A stretch of DNA of 64,000 bases from Rhizobium sp. R635. Lineage in GTDB: Bacteria > Pseudomonadota > Alphaproteobacteria > Rhizobiales > Rhizobiaceae. This document shows positions 26,350 to 35,304 of this stretch, piece after piece; the first letter of the stretch is position 1, and the number at the start of each line of letters is the position of its first letter. A program made the translations under genes and the position numbers. The stretch spans positions 1 through 64,000 of the forward strand of contig NZ_LOKX01000018.1 in the NCBI RefSeq assembly GCF_002211285.1, read 5' to 3'. The notes under the pieces are model-generated. The model was not told where the DNA came from and searched no databases. It saw nothing but the letters and a program-made list of their open reading frames with translations.

Positions 26350-26900
26350 TCGCCATGCAATACGGCTTCACCCTGCCCGCCGATTACGACATGTCGATCA
26401 TCGACCGCCGCATCCGCGACAAGGGACCGCTGCTCGACGGCTTCCCCAATCTCGGCTTCAAGGCCTACCTCAGCGCCCGCAAAGGCGACTTCGGCAGCCG
26501 CGACAATCTCTATGCACCCTTCTATCTCTGGCAGAAGCCGGAAGGGGCAAGCGACTTCCTCTGCGGCCCGGGTTTCCAAGCGCTCACCGGCGCCTTCGGC
26601 TGGCCGCGGGTGAACACTTGGATCGTATGGCAGGCAGCCATCTCGCCCGAGATCGCCGCGGCCGCCTTTGCGACCCGCGACATCCTGCAGACGGAACCCT
26701 ATGCGCCGCTCGCCGATCTCCGCCGGGCGGAAAGCGCAGAGGCCGAAGCCGATCTGGCAGCAGGCGTGCTTGCTTCCGTCTCCGGCTTCGAACCGACGAC
26801 ATGGACACGCGTTCGCTTTAGATTATGGAAAGACATGCCTGAGATCGGCCGCCACACGCAGGCCTATCGCGTCGGCCACCTATCCCTCGCCCAGCCCTGA
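26346..26900 (+). CDS. DUF4865-type protein
   Basis: A 184-residue protein starting MIAMQYGFTLPADYDM, matching my memory of the DUF4865 family, which occurs beside tautomerase and LysR genes. Features visible are a C-terminal WTRVRFRLWKD segment and NLGFKAYL and FYLWQKPEGASDF. It has no signal peptide and looks like a ferredoxin-like alpha+beta fold. ATG 26346 overlaps the cupin stop. Function is unknown; the operon suggests it modifies the same compound. Confidence 0.75.
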   Translation: MIAMQYGFTLPADYDMSIIDRRIRDKGPLLDGFPNLGFKAYLSARKGDFGSRDNLYAPFYLWQKPEGASDFLCGPGFQALTGAFGWPRVNTWIVWQAAISPEIAAAAFATRDILQTEPYAPLADLRRAESAEAEADLAAGVLASVSGFEPTTWTRVRFRLWKDMPEIGRHTQAYRVGHLSLAQP

Positions 26901-26902
26901 TC

Positions 26903-27538
26903 TCAGGTCGTTGCCCGGCGGTAAAAGGCAAGCGATCCCGCAAGAGCCAGCAGCGCCCCGCCGCAGGCCCGCTCCAGCCACATGGCGCCCGACGTCTTCA
27001 GGAAACGCACCGCCTGCGAGCCAAAGAAGGCGTAGCCGAACATGATGATGAAATCGAGCGCGGCAAAGACGAGTGCGAGCAGCGCGTATTGCGCCGCCTG
27101 CGGCTCGCTCGGGTTAATGAACTGCGGCAGGAAGGCCGAGAAGAACAGATAGCCTTTCGGATTGGTCGCCGCGACCATGAAGCTCTTCAGCCCGATCGAA
27201 AAAGCCGACTTCGCGCCCGCCGCCTCGCCCGATTTCAGCGCCGCATCGATCGTGCCCTTCGAGCGCAGCAGCATGATGCCGAGAAAGGCGAGATAGGCTG
27301 CACCCGCCCATTTCAGCATCGAGAACCAGAATTCCGATGCCGCAAGCAGCGCACCGAGCCCAACCGCCACGGCGCCGATCAGCACGAAATCGGAGAGCAC
27401 CGCGCCGATCATGCCGGAGACCGCGCGGCGCAGGCCATGCCGTGAACCGTTGGTCAGCGCCAGCAGCACCGTTGGTCCCGGCGTCGCGATGCCGACGAAG
27501 GAAACCGCTGCAAATGCGATAAGCGTGACGACGTCCAT
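26903..27538 (-). CDS. LysE/RhtB-family amino-acid exporter
   Basis: A 211-residue inner-membrane protein with six hydrophobic segments. ATPGPTVLLALTNGSRHG is the family's N-terminal signature and NPKGYLFFSAFLPQFI the second. It exports amino acids or derivatives; the substrate is not predictable. Its 3' end is 2 nt from the convergent DUF4865 gene. Confidence 0.92.
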   Translation of the reverse strand: MDVVTLIAFAAVSFVGIATPGPTVLLALTNGSRHGLRRAVSGMIGAVLSDFVLIGAVAVGLGALLAASEFWFSMLKWAGAAYLAFLGIMLLRSKGTIDAALKSGEAAGAKSAFSIGLKSFMVAATNPKGYLFFSAFLPQFINPSEPQAAQYALLALVFAALDFIIMFGYAFFGSQAVRFLKTSGAMWLERACGGALLALAGSLAFYRRATT

Positions 27539-27604
27539 GATGATCCCTCCAAACCCGGATCGAGACTTGCACGCGCCGAAACCCTTGGCAATGCCGATCC
27601 CGCC

Positions 27605-27641
27605 AAGAAAAAGCCCGCCGCCTCTTCAGGCAGCGGGCTCG
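27605..27641 (-). terminator. Terminator of pyruvate kinase gene
   Basis: On the minus strand, GAGCCCGCTGCC...GGCGGCGGGCT forms a stem (27612-27639) followed by TTTTTCT. It lies 19 nt after the pyk stop. Confidence 0.8.
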
Positions 27642-27659
27642 ATCAAGGATGCGGTCGGA

Positions 27660-29098
<1,439 letters not shown>

Positions 29099-29099
<1 letters not shown>

Positions 29100-29584
29100 C
29101 AATTCTGGCTTTCTTGCGTCCCTGGGGTGTCGGAGAGTTGAACCATCCAGCTGCCCTGGCGGCCCGTGTCGTATTCCTTGAATCCCATCTTCTGATAACC
29201 CCGGGCATAACAATCCTGCACACCCGTGATCTTGAATTCGTTTTCCGCCACGCACATCTGCACGTCACCCGTCCATCGTCCTCCCCGGGCGGCGTCCTCT
29301 GCGTAAAGGTAATAATAGCGCGACTGCAACTCTCCCTCGATCAGCGTGGCGCAGGTCGTTGCCGGCACCTGCCACCAGCCTTCCGTGATCCAGCCGTCCT
29401 TGGCCCGGTAGCCGATGGCCACGCCGACGAGATTCTGCGTTCCGTTGCAGACACGGAAATCCGCGCGTGCGGCATCTGCGATGAAGAACGGCATGGCGGC
29501 TGCAAGAGCGAACAATGCGAGACGGACCAGCGGCCCGGACCGCGTGAGGAAACTTGGCGCGGCTTGGATCAACACGGCTCCCAA
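29099..29584 (-). CDS. Exported DUF1036 protein
   Basis: A 161-residue protein with a signal peptide (about 18-41, LALFALAAAMPFFIADA). The mature part has DFRVCNGTQNLVGVAIGYR, TEGWWQVPATTCATLIEG and YYYLYAEDA, characteristic of DUF1036. Four cysteines in the mature part could form disulfides. Function unknown. It precedes pyk with overlapping stop and start codons, an unusual link between an exported protein and a glycolytic enzyme. Confidence 0.88.
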
Positions 29585-29765
29585 ATAGCTCCACGGTTAT
29601 TCGTTGTCCGTGTCTTCTTGCGCCGCCATCATGCGAAAGTCAACGCAATGCTAATCGATTATATTTCCTTTCATAAGCTGTTCATCGAGGTTCATATCCG
29701 CCCGTCCCCGCCTGCTGCGCTTGAACCGGTCGCAGGCACATGCGATCACTGAGCCCGACTGCGCA

Positions 29766-30575
29766 ATGACGAACGGCAATTCCTTCATGGACGACTTCCA
29801 ATCCTTCGAAATCCTACCCGGAAAACATGACAAAGGCATGGTGATCCTCGCGGACCACGCGATGAACCGCCTTCCCGCCCGATATGAGAGGCTCGGACTG
29901 CCCGAGTCTGCCTTTGCCCGCCACATCGCCTATGACATCGGCATCGAGGGCCTGACGCGGCAGCTTTCGGCAAGGCTCGGCGTGCCCGCCGTTCTCGGCG
30001 GCTTCTCGCGCCTGCTGATCGACCCGAACCGCGGCGAGGACGATCCGACGCTGATCATGAAAATATCGGACGGCGCCGTCATATCGGGCAATCATCCGAT
30101 CGCGCAGGAAGAATGGGACTACCGCATCGAAACCTTCCATCGCCCCTATCACGCCGCGGTGGCCGAAACGATAAACGCCGTGGAGAACGCCACCGGCAAA
30201 GCGCCGCTGGTGCTGTCGCTGCATTCCTATACGCCCGCCTGGAAAGGCATTCCGCGCCCCTGGCAGGCCGCGGTCCTCTGGGACAGCGACCGCCGCGCCG
30301 TCGGCCCGCTGCTCGACATGCTGCGCGCCGATCCCGATCTCGTCGTCGGCGACAACGAACCCTATGACGGCGCGCTCAAGGGCGATACCATGTACCGCCA
30401 CTGCATGGTGACCGGCATTCCTCACGCGCTGCTTGAGGTGCGCCAGGACCTGATCGCGGACGAGGCCGGCATATCGGCATGGGCCGAGCGCCTTGCGCCG
30501 ATCTTTGCGGCAATGAATGCCGATCCCGCCATGCACGAATACGATGTCCACGTCTCGCGCACCGGTCCTTATTGA
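29766..30575 (+). CDS. N-formylglutamate amidohydrolase family protein
   Basis: A 269-residue protein of the FGase family (metal-dependent amidohydrolase hydrolysing N-formylglutamate or related compounds). Seen are VILADHAMNRLP, DIGIEGLTRQLS, LIDPNRGEDDPTLI and VLSLHSYTPAWKG with the metal/catalytic His, and GIPHALLEVRQDLI. ATG 29766 or 29787 could be the start; neither has a clear ribosome site. No other hut genes are nearby, so it may act on another N-acyl substrate. Confidence 0.88.
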   Translation: MTNGNSFMDDFQSFEILPGKHDKGMVILADHAMNRLPARYERLGLPESAFARHIAYDIGIEGLTRQLSARLGVPAVLGGFSRLLIDPNRGEDDPTLIMKISDGAVISGNHPIAQEEWDYRIETFHRPYHAAVAETINAVENATGKAPLVLSLHSYTPAWKGIPRPWQAAVLWDSDRRAVGPLLDMLRADPDLVVGDNEPYDGALKGDTMYRHCMVTGIPHALLEVRQDLIADEAGISAWAERLAPIFAAMNADPAMHEYDVHVSRTGPY

Positions 30576-30609
30576 ACGATAGGCCCCCATTGACGGAAAG
30601 GAGAGCGAG

Positions 30610-30915
30610 ATGACCACGCTCAGCAAGGAACAGCAGACCGAATTCGAGGCCGCCGCCTTCCGCCGCCTCGTCGCGCATCTTCGCGAACGCAGCGACGTCC
30701 AGAATATCGATCTGATGAATCTGGCCGGCTTCTGCCGCAACTGCCTGTCGAACTGGTATCGCGAAGCCGCCGAGGCCGAAGGCGTCGCGGTCACCAGGGA
30801 CGAATCACGCGAGATCGTCTATGGCATGCCTTACGAGGATTGGAAGAAACTCCACCAGAACGAGGCCTCGCCTGTGCAAAAGGCTGCTTTTGAACTGAAC
30901 AACCCGCACAAATAG
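30610..30915 (+). CDS. DUF1244 small protein
   Basis: A 101-residue cytoplasmic protein: VAHLRERSDVQNIDLMNLAG, FCRNCLSNWYREAA and YGMPYEDWKKLHQ are the DUF1244 hallmarks. Two cysteines (FCRNC) might bind metal. Function unknown. It is preceded by GGAAAGGAGA and follows the FGase gene by 34 nt, likely in one operon. Confidence 0.92.
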   Translation: MTTLSKEQQTEFEAAAFRRLVAHLRERSDVQNIDLMNLAGFCRNCLSNWYREAAEAEGVAVTRDESREIVYGMPYEDWKKLHQNEASPVQKAAFELNNPHK

Positions 30916-31003
30916 CTCGGGCGGCCGCGAACAGGCTTGACCGTGACGCCGCTTTCGCGGCAGTCACTGGCATCCAAAATCGATCACCAATCAGGAGAAC
31001 ACG

Positions 31004-31267
31004 ATGTCTGATGCTCATGGCGTCGCCCGCGACCAGCTTCGCGCTTTCATCGAGCGCATTGAACGGCTGGAAGAAGAAAAGAAGACCATCGCCGACGACA
31101 TCAAGGACGTCTACGGCGAAGCCAAGGGAATGGGCTTCGACACCAAGATCCTGAAGAAGGTCGTGGCGCTGCGCAAGAAGGACGAGCAGGAACGCATGGA
31201 AGAGGAAGCGATCCTCGACACCTACCTGCACGCGCTCGGCATGATCGAGTCTCCGCCGGAAGGCTGA
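31004..31267 (+). CDS. gapR: GapR-family (DUF2312) DNA-binding protein
   Basis: An 87-residue protein highly similar to Caulobacter GapR, which binds AT-rich overtwisted DNA and supports replication and transcription. [20 protein letters not shown] and the [20 protein letters not shown] core are diagnostic, followed by a helical C-terminus. It has its own ribosome site (CAGGAGA) and a strong terminator. Confidence 0.93.
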   Translation: MSDAHGVARDQLRAFIERIERLEEEKKTIADDIKDVYGEAKGMGFDTKILKKVVALRKKDEQERMEEEAILDTYLHALGMIESPPEG

Positions 31268-31290
31268 TCCTTCGCATCGCCGATCTCGAT

Positions 31291-31323
31291 AAAGCCGTCG
31301 GGCCTCCCGGCGGCTTTTCTTTT
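31291..31323 (+). terminator. Rho-independent terminator of gapR
   Basis: AAGCCGTCGGG / CCCGGCGGCTT stem with a short CCT loop (31292-31316) followed by TTCTTTTT, 24 nt after the gapR stop. Confidence 0.85.
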
Positions 31324-31371
31324 TGCGCGGGATATTGCTGGCCAAGCACCATTCGGCCGCTCGAACAGCCA

Positions 31372-31403
31372 AAAGAAAAACCGCCGGATCGCTCCAGCGG
31401 TTT
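31372..31403 (-). terminator. Terminator of the DUF882 gene
   Basis: On the minus strand AAACCGCTGG...CCGGCGGTTT folds (31378-31403) and is followed by TTTCTTTT. It ends the DUF882 transcript and faces the gapR terminator. Confidence 0.75.
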
Positions 31404-31426
31404 GGGTATTTCGACGATCGGCAGGC

Positions 31427-33271
31427 TCAGTTCGTGTTGAACTTGCGCACTTCCATGAAGTTGACGGCCGTGCCGCTGAAGCGGGCTGGATCGACCGAGG
31501 CGGTCTTCACGTTGAAGCCCTCGGCATAGACTGATGTCGGCTGGGCACGCATCGACTGGCTGACGAAGCGCGGCGCCTTGACCTGCTTGGAAGCCATTTC
31601 GAGCCGCGCATTGGTCAGCGCCCACTGCGAAATCATCTTCTGCGTCAGCTTCGGCTCGGTTCGAACGGTCGCGCGGCTGGCGTCGGCTGCGGCGGCTTGC
31701 TTCTGCGTCGGGCGGCCGCCCTTGGTGGGGAGGCCCGGCGCTACGGCGCCTTCGGCGGCCGGCGCGTCGAAACCGTCGCCGAAGCTTGCCGACTTCGTCA
31801 CCGGCGCCAATGCGGCAAGCTGCAGCGTCGGCTTTGCGGCAGGCGCCTGTTGCGGCATCGCGGCGGCGATTGCTTGCTCCACGCTCATCTCAGGCTGATG
31901 CGAAGCAACGTCGCTTTCGGCAGCCTTGTCGTTCTGCTGCTCCAGCGCCGCTGCGACGGCAGGCGAGAGCGTATCCTGATCGGCCTCGTCGGCCTCTGCT
32001 TCCGGATCGGCATCGGCCGCGGCAAGCAGGTTTTCCGCAACGGCCGGCCGTTCGACCGGTGTCGGAACCGGCATTCCGTTCTGCATGTTCGGATCGACCG
32101 ACGCCACTTCGGCGTCACCAGGCGCGCGGCGCTGGCCGAGAAGCGAGGGAACCGGAATGCTGTAGGCGCTGAGATCGGCGAACTGCTGCGGCTGGGCCTG
32201 ATCGGTCGGAAGCGCTGCGGCAAGGGCCTGCTGTGCGGCATTACCCGAAGACGGCGCCACCAGCGCACTCGCCATTTCGCTGCCGGCCGGCTGGTTGCTG
32301 AATGCCGGGCGAACCTGCGGCACCGGCGCGTTCAGGTCGGCGACTTCAGTCTGCTGCGGCTCGGCAGGAGCAGCGGGCTCGGCCTTCGGCGGCGTCGCCT
32401 TGGCGACGGCGGCCGGAGCCGAATCATCCGTATCGTCTTCCTGCTCGTCCGCCCCGCCGCCGAAGAGCGCGGCAAACAGCGTCTTGTGCTTCGGCGCCGA
32501 TTCGGAAGCGCTGGCGATCTCGATCTGCGTGCCGCTGGCGCGGCGCTTGTAGTCGGCCATTGCCTGCTGGTAGCCCGGCAGCGGCTTGCCATCGGCCGGA
32601 ATATGGATGGTGTTGCCGTTAGGGAAAAGCCGGACGAGCTCATCGCGGCTCATGCGCGGCCAGGCACGAACACCGCCGACATCCATGTGCACGAAGGGCG
32701 AGCCCGACTTCGGATAGAAGCCGACGCCGCCGACCTGCATCTTCATGCCGATGCCGCGCAGCGTCGCGAGCTTGACGTCGGGAATGAAGAAGTCCATCGC
32801 CTTGCCGAGCATATGCTGGCTCTTTTCGGCGACGCCGGATTGGCGCGAGCGGCCGCGCAGCATTTCATTGGTCGCCGGCGAGCGGAAGCCGCAGACGACG
32901 TTGATATAGTCCCTCGATCCGCTCTGGCGGTAGACTTCCCAGATCAGGTCGAACAGGCGCGGGTCCATCTTCGTCGGCTGGTTCTTGCGCCAGTCGCGCA
33001 GGAAGCGGTTCAGCTGCTCCAGACCCTTGGGATCGAACTTGCCGTTGCGCTTATAGGTGATGACGGCCTTTTCACCGGTGTGGATGAAATAGAGCTTGAG
33101 GCTGCGGGTTTCGCCCGCTGCCTGGGAAGGCGTACTGACGAATACCGGCGAGGAAACCGCAAGCGCAAGAAGGGCGGCCGCTACCGTCCTCACTGCCTTT
33201 CCGCAGATGTCGGCGCACAACGAACGCCAGCTCAAGCGCGAAGGCTTGGAATTCCCATTCAGATTCGGCAA
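31427..33271 (-). CDS. Exported DUF882/M15-like peptidase with long low-complexity tail
   Basis: A 614-residue protein. A signal peptide-like segment (about 25-50) leads to a D,D-carboxypeptidase-type (YcbK/M15A) domain (about 55-245). Zinc ligands are in SQHMLGKAMDF and PFVHMDVGG. Residues about 250-600 are Ala/Pro/Gln/Glu-rich and probably disordered. It likely acts on peptidoglycan in the periplasm. TTG 33271 (preceded by a GGGGA) is the assumed start; a GTG 26 codons in would also leave a signal peptide. Confidence 0.85.
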   Translation of the reverse strand: MPNLNGNSKPSRLSWRSLCADICGKAVRTVAAALLALAVSSPVFVSTPSQAAGETRSLKLYFIHTGEKAVITYKRNGKFDPKGLEQLNRFLRDWRKNQPTKMDPRLFDLIWEVYRQSGSRDYINVVCGFRSPATNEMLRGRSRQSGVAEKSQHMLGKAMDFFIPDVKLATLRGIGMKMQVGGVGFYPKSGSPFVHMDVGGVRAWPRMSRDELVRLFPNGNTIHIPADGKPLPGYQQAMADYKRRASGTQIEIASASESAPKHKTLFAALFGGGADEQEDDTDDSAPAAVAKATPPKAEPAAPAEPQQTEVADLNAPVPQVRPAFSNQPAGSEMASALVAPSSGNAAQQALAAALPTDQAQPQQFADLSAYSIPVPSLLGQRRAPGDAEVASVDPNMQNGMPVPTPVERPAVAENLLAAADADPEAEADEADQDTLSPAVAAALEQQNDKAAESDVASHQPEMSVEQAIAAAMPQQAPAAKPTLQLAALAPVTKSASFGDGFDAPAAEGAVAPGLPTKGGRPTQKQAAAADASRATVRTEPKLTQKMISQWALTNARLEMASKQVKAPRFVSQSMRAQPTSVYAEGFNVKTASVDPARFSGTAVNFMEVRKFNTN

Positions 33272-33449
33272 CTCGATCCCCGTCAGACAGACAATGTCCC
33301 GTACTGTCTCAGATGACTGTCAAATGCGGTCACACGATGGCAAAAATGCCACACATGATCAACCTTTTCTTTACATAGTGAAAGAGCCACTAACAAGTGG
33401 TTTATGATCAGTAACAAATCGTGGTTGCCCGAGTCTTAACAAATGGTGC
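33272..33449 (-). promoter_or_regulatory. Promoter region of the DUF882 gene
   Basis: An A/T-rich stretch of 178 bp between two minus-strand genes. It has a small CCACT/AGTGG hairpin near 33390-33404 that could end the upstream regulator gene, and must contain the DUF882 promoter. No precise boxes were identified. Confidence 0.4.
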
Positions 33450-34994
33450 TTAAGCCGCATCTTTCTGGGGATTATCCGGATCTATGCCGTAATCTTTGAG
33501 CTTGCGATAAAGTGTGGATCGCCCGATCCCGAGCTTGCGCGCCACTTGACTCATCTGCCCGCGATAGAATTTGAGTGCGAATCGGATGAGTTCCTCCTCG
33601 ACGTCGGCAAGCTTGCGCACATCGCCTGAGGGGTTGACGCTGGCGATCGCATTGTCGGAAGTCTCCGACAGGCGGTGATGCACATCCCCCGGCGTCGGCG
33701 CCCGGTAATCCTCGCCATATGCCTCATCCGGGTCGATCCCGGTGTTGTCGGCAACGAGCGCCAGATGATCCACCACTTCATATTCCGGAAGCTGGGCGGC
33801 AATCTGCGGGAAGTCCGCCTCGGTCAGCTCCGGCCCCTCGGCCAGAACGACCGCGCGGAAGATCGCGTTTTCGAGCTGGCGGATATTGCCCGGCCAGTCA
33901 TAGGCAGTCAGCAGCGCCAGCGCGCCTGAGTTCACTGTCATGCGGCGGCCGTTCTTCTGCTCGCTGGAGAAGCGGTCGGCAAAGACGCGCACCAGATGCG
34001 GAATGTCTTCCTTGCGCTTGCGCAGCGCCGGAATGGTGATCGGGAAGACATTGAGGCGGTAATAGAGGTCCTCGCGGAAATGGCCGTTCTTGACCTCTTC
34101 GATCAAGTCCTTGTTGGTCGCCGAAATCAGCCGGACATTGACCTTGTGCGCGGTGCGTGCACCAACGGTCTCGATCTCGCCCTGCTGCACGGCGCGCAGC
34201 AGCTTCACCTGCACCTCGAGCGGCAGGTCGCCGATTTCATCGAGGAAGATCGTGCCGCCGTCGGCTTCCATGAACTTGCCGATGTGACGTTCGGTCGCGC
34301 CGGTGAAAGCGCCCTTTTCATGGCCGAAGAGAATGCTTTCGACCAGGTTGTGCGGGATCGCCCCGCAATTGACGGTGACGAACGGCTTGTTCGAGCGCTC
34401 GCCGCCGGACTGTATGGCGCGCGCCACCAGCTCCTTGCCGACGCCGGATTCGCCTTCGAGCACGACGGGGATGTTGGATTGTGCCGCCCGCTGGGCGAGG
34501 TCGATGACGCGGATCATCGCCGGGCTTGCCGAAACGATGTCGTCGAAACCGACGGAGCCTGAGCGCGACCGGCGTCCGGCCCGCGCCTTCACCTCACGCT
34601 GGTCGAGCTTCATCGCATTCGAAATCGAGGTGGCGATCCGCTCGGGCGAAACCGGCTTGACGACGAAATCGAAGGCGCCGGCGCGCATCGCCTGCACCAC
34701 GGTCTCGATGCCGCCCTGCCCCGTCTGCACGATGACGGGGATCTGCGTGCCGAATTCGTGAAGCGCGTCGAGAAATTCGAGGCCGGTCATCTCCGGCATC
34801 ATCAGGTCGAGCACGATGACATTGAAAAGGCCGCTGTCGCGCTTGACCATTTCAAGGCCGATACGGCCGTTTTCCGCCTGGTGCACGACATGGCCGTGAC
34901 GCTCGATTGCGTTCTTGAGCAGGCGGCGCTGCACCGGGTCGTCTTCGACCACGAGGATTTGCCCTGCTCCCTTGAGCTCATTGTAACCGGTCAT
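33450..34994 (-). CDS. Sigma-54-dependent response regulator
   Basis: A 514-residue NtrC-type activator. Receiver domain (about 10-125) with D63 in VLDLMMPEMTG; AAA+ domain (about 150-380) with Walker A GESGVGKE (181-188), the sigma-54 contact loop GAFTGA (228-233), Walker B GGTIFLDEIGD; a C-terminal Fis-type HTH (about 470-505, VARKLGIGRSTLYRKLKDYG). A linker of about 80 residues, rich in acidic residues, separates the last two. No histidine kinase gene is adjacent, so the partner is encoded elsewhere or it is an orphan. Confidence 0.95.
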   Translation of the reverse strand: MTGYNELKGAGQILVVEDDPVQRRLLKNAIERHGHVVHQAENGRIGLEMVKRDSGLFNVIVLDLMMPEMTGLEFLDALHEFGTQIPVIVQTGQGGIETVVQAMRAGAFDFVVKPVSPERIATSISNAMKLDQREVKARAGRRSRSGSVGFDDIVSASPAMIRVIDLAQRAAQSNIPVVLEGESGVGKELVARAIQSGGERSNKPFVTVNCGAIPHNLVESILFGHEKGAFTGATERHIGKFMEADGGTIFLDEIGDLPLEVQVKLLRAVQQGEIETVGARTAHKVNVRLISATNKDLIEEVKNGHFREDLYYRLNVFPITIPALRKRKEDIPHLVRVFADRFSSEQKNGRRMTVNSGALALLTAYDWPGNIRQLENAIFRAVVLAEGPELTEADFPQIAAQLPEYEVVDHLALVADNTGIDPDEAYGEDYRAPTPGDVHHRLSETSDNAIASVNPSGDVRKLADVEEELIRFALKFYRGQMSQVARKLGIGRSTLYRKLKDYGIDPDNPQKDAA

Positions 34995-35304
34995 TGTCGC
35001 TCCACTTCATGCGAAACCCTGGAGCGCACTCTGGCAGAAAGGCTTGAACATCCAGTTTTGAGAAACAATTGCATTTTAACGATTGTGACGACCGTTTTTC
35101 GTGCCGAAGCGAGGCCTTTCATCCGCTGAAAAGCCCTTGATACCGGGCCTTGTCGCGCTTGCTGCACCGCAGCTCCCTTCAGACGGGCATGGGTCGCTGT
35201 AGCAGTTTGAACCTTCGCGTCGCGCTTTCTGAAAATCGATTCCGATTTTCGGGCCGATGCGCTAGACAAGCAAACCTGTTATAAAGTGGAGAGGAATTGC
35301 GCCC
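34995..35304. other. Gene-free region between the response regulator and the oligopeptidase
   Basis: A 310-bp divergent gap. It must hold both promoters. Its right part carries a hairpin-containing repeat (35205-35275). Short open frames in it read through this repeat and have no family resemblance. Confidence 0.5.
35205..35275. repeat. Short intergenic repeat with palindromic core
   Basis: GAAAATCG ATTC CGATTTTC (35231-35250) forms an 8-bp stem, flanked by GTCGCGCTTTCT and GGGCCGATGCGCTAGA. This pattern recurs, from memory, in many rhizobial intergenic regions. It may act as an mRNA or DNA-level element in front of the oligopeptidase gene. Confidence 0.5.

Noticed and set aside
33330-33350. 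Sigma-54 promoter before the DUF882 gene
   Set aside because: The minus strand has TGGCATTTTTGCC, but GG and GC are only 7 nt apart instead of 10.
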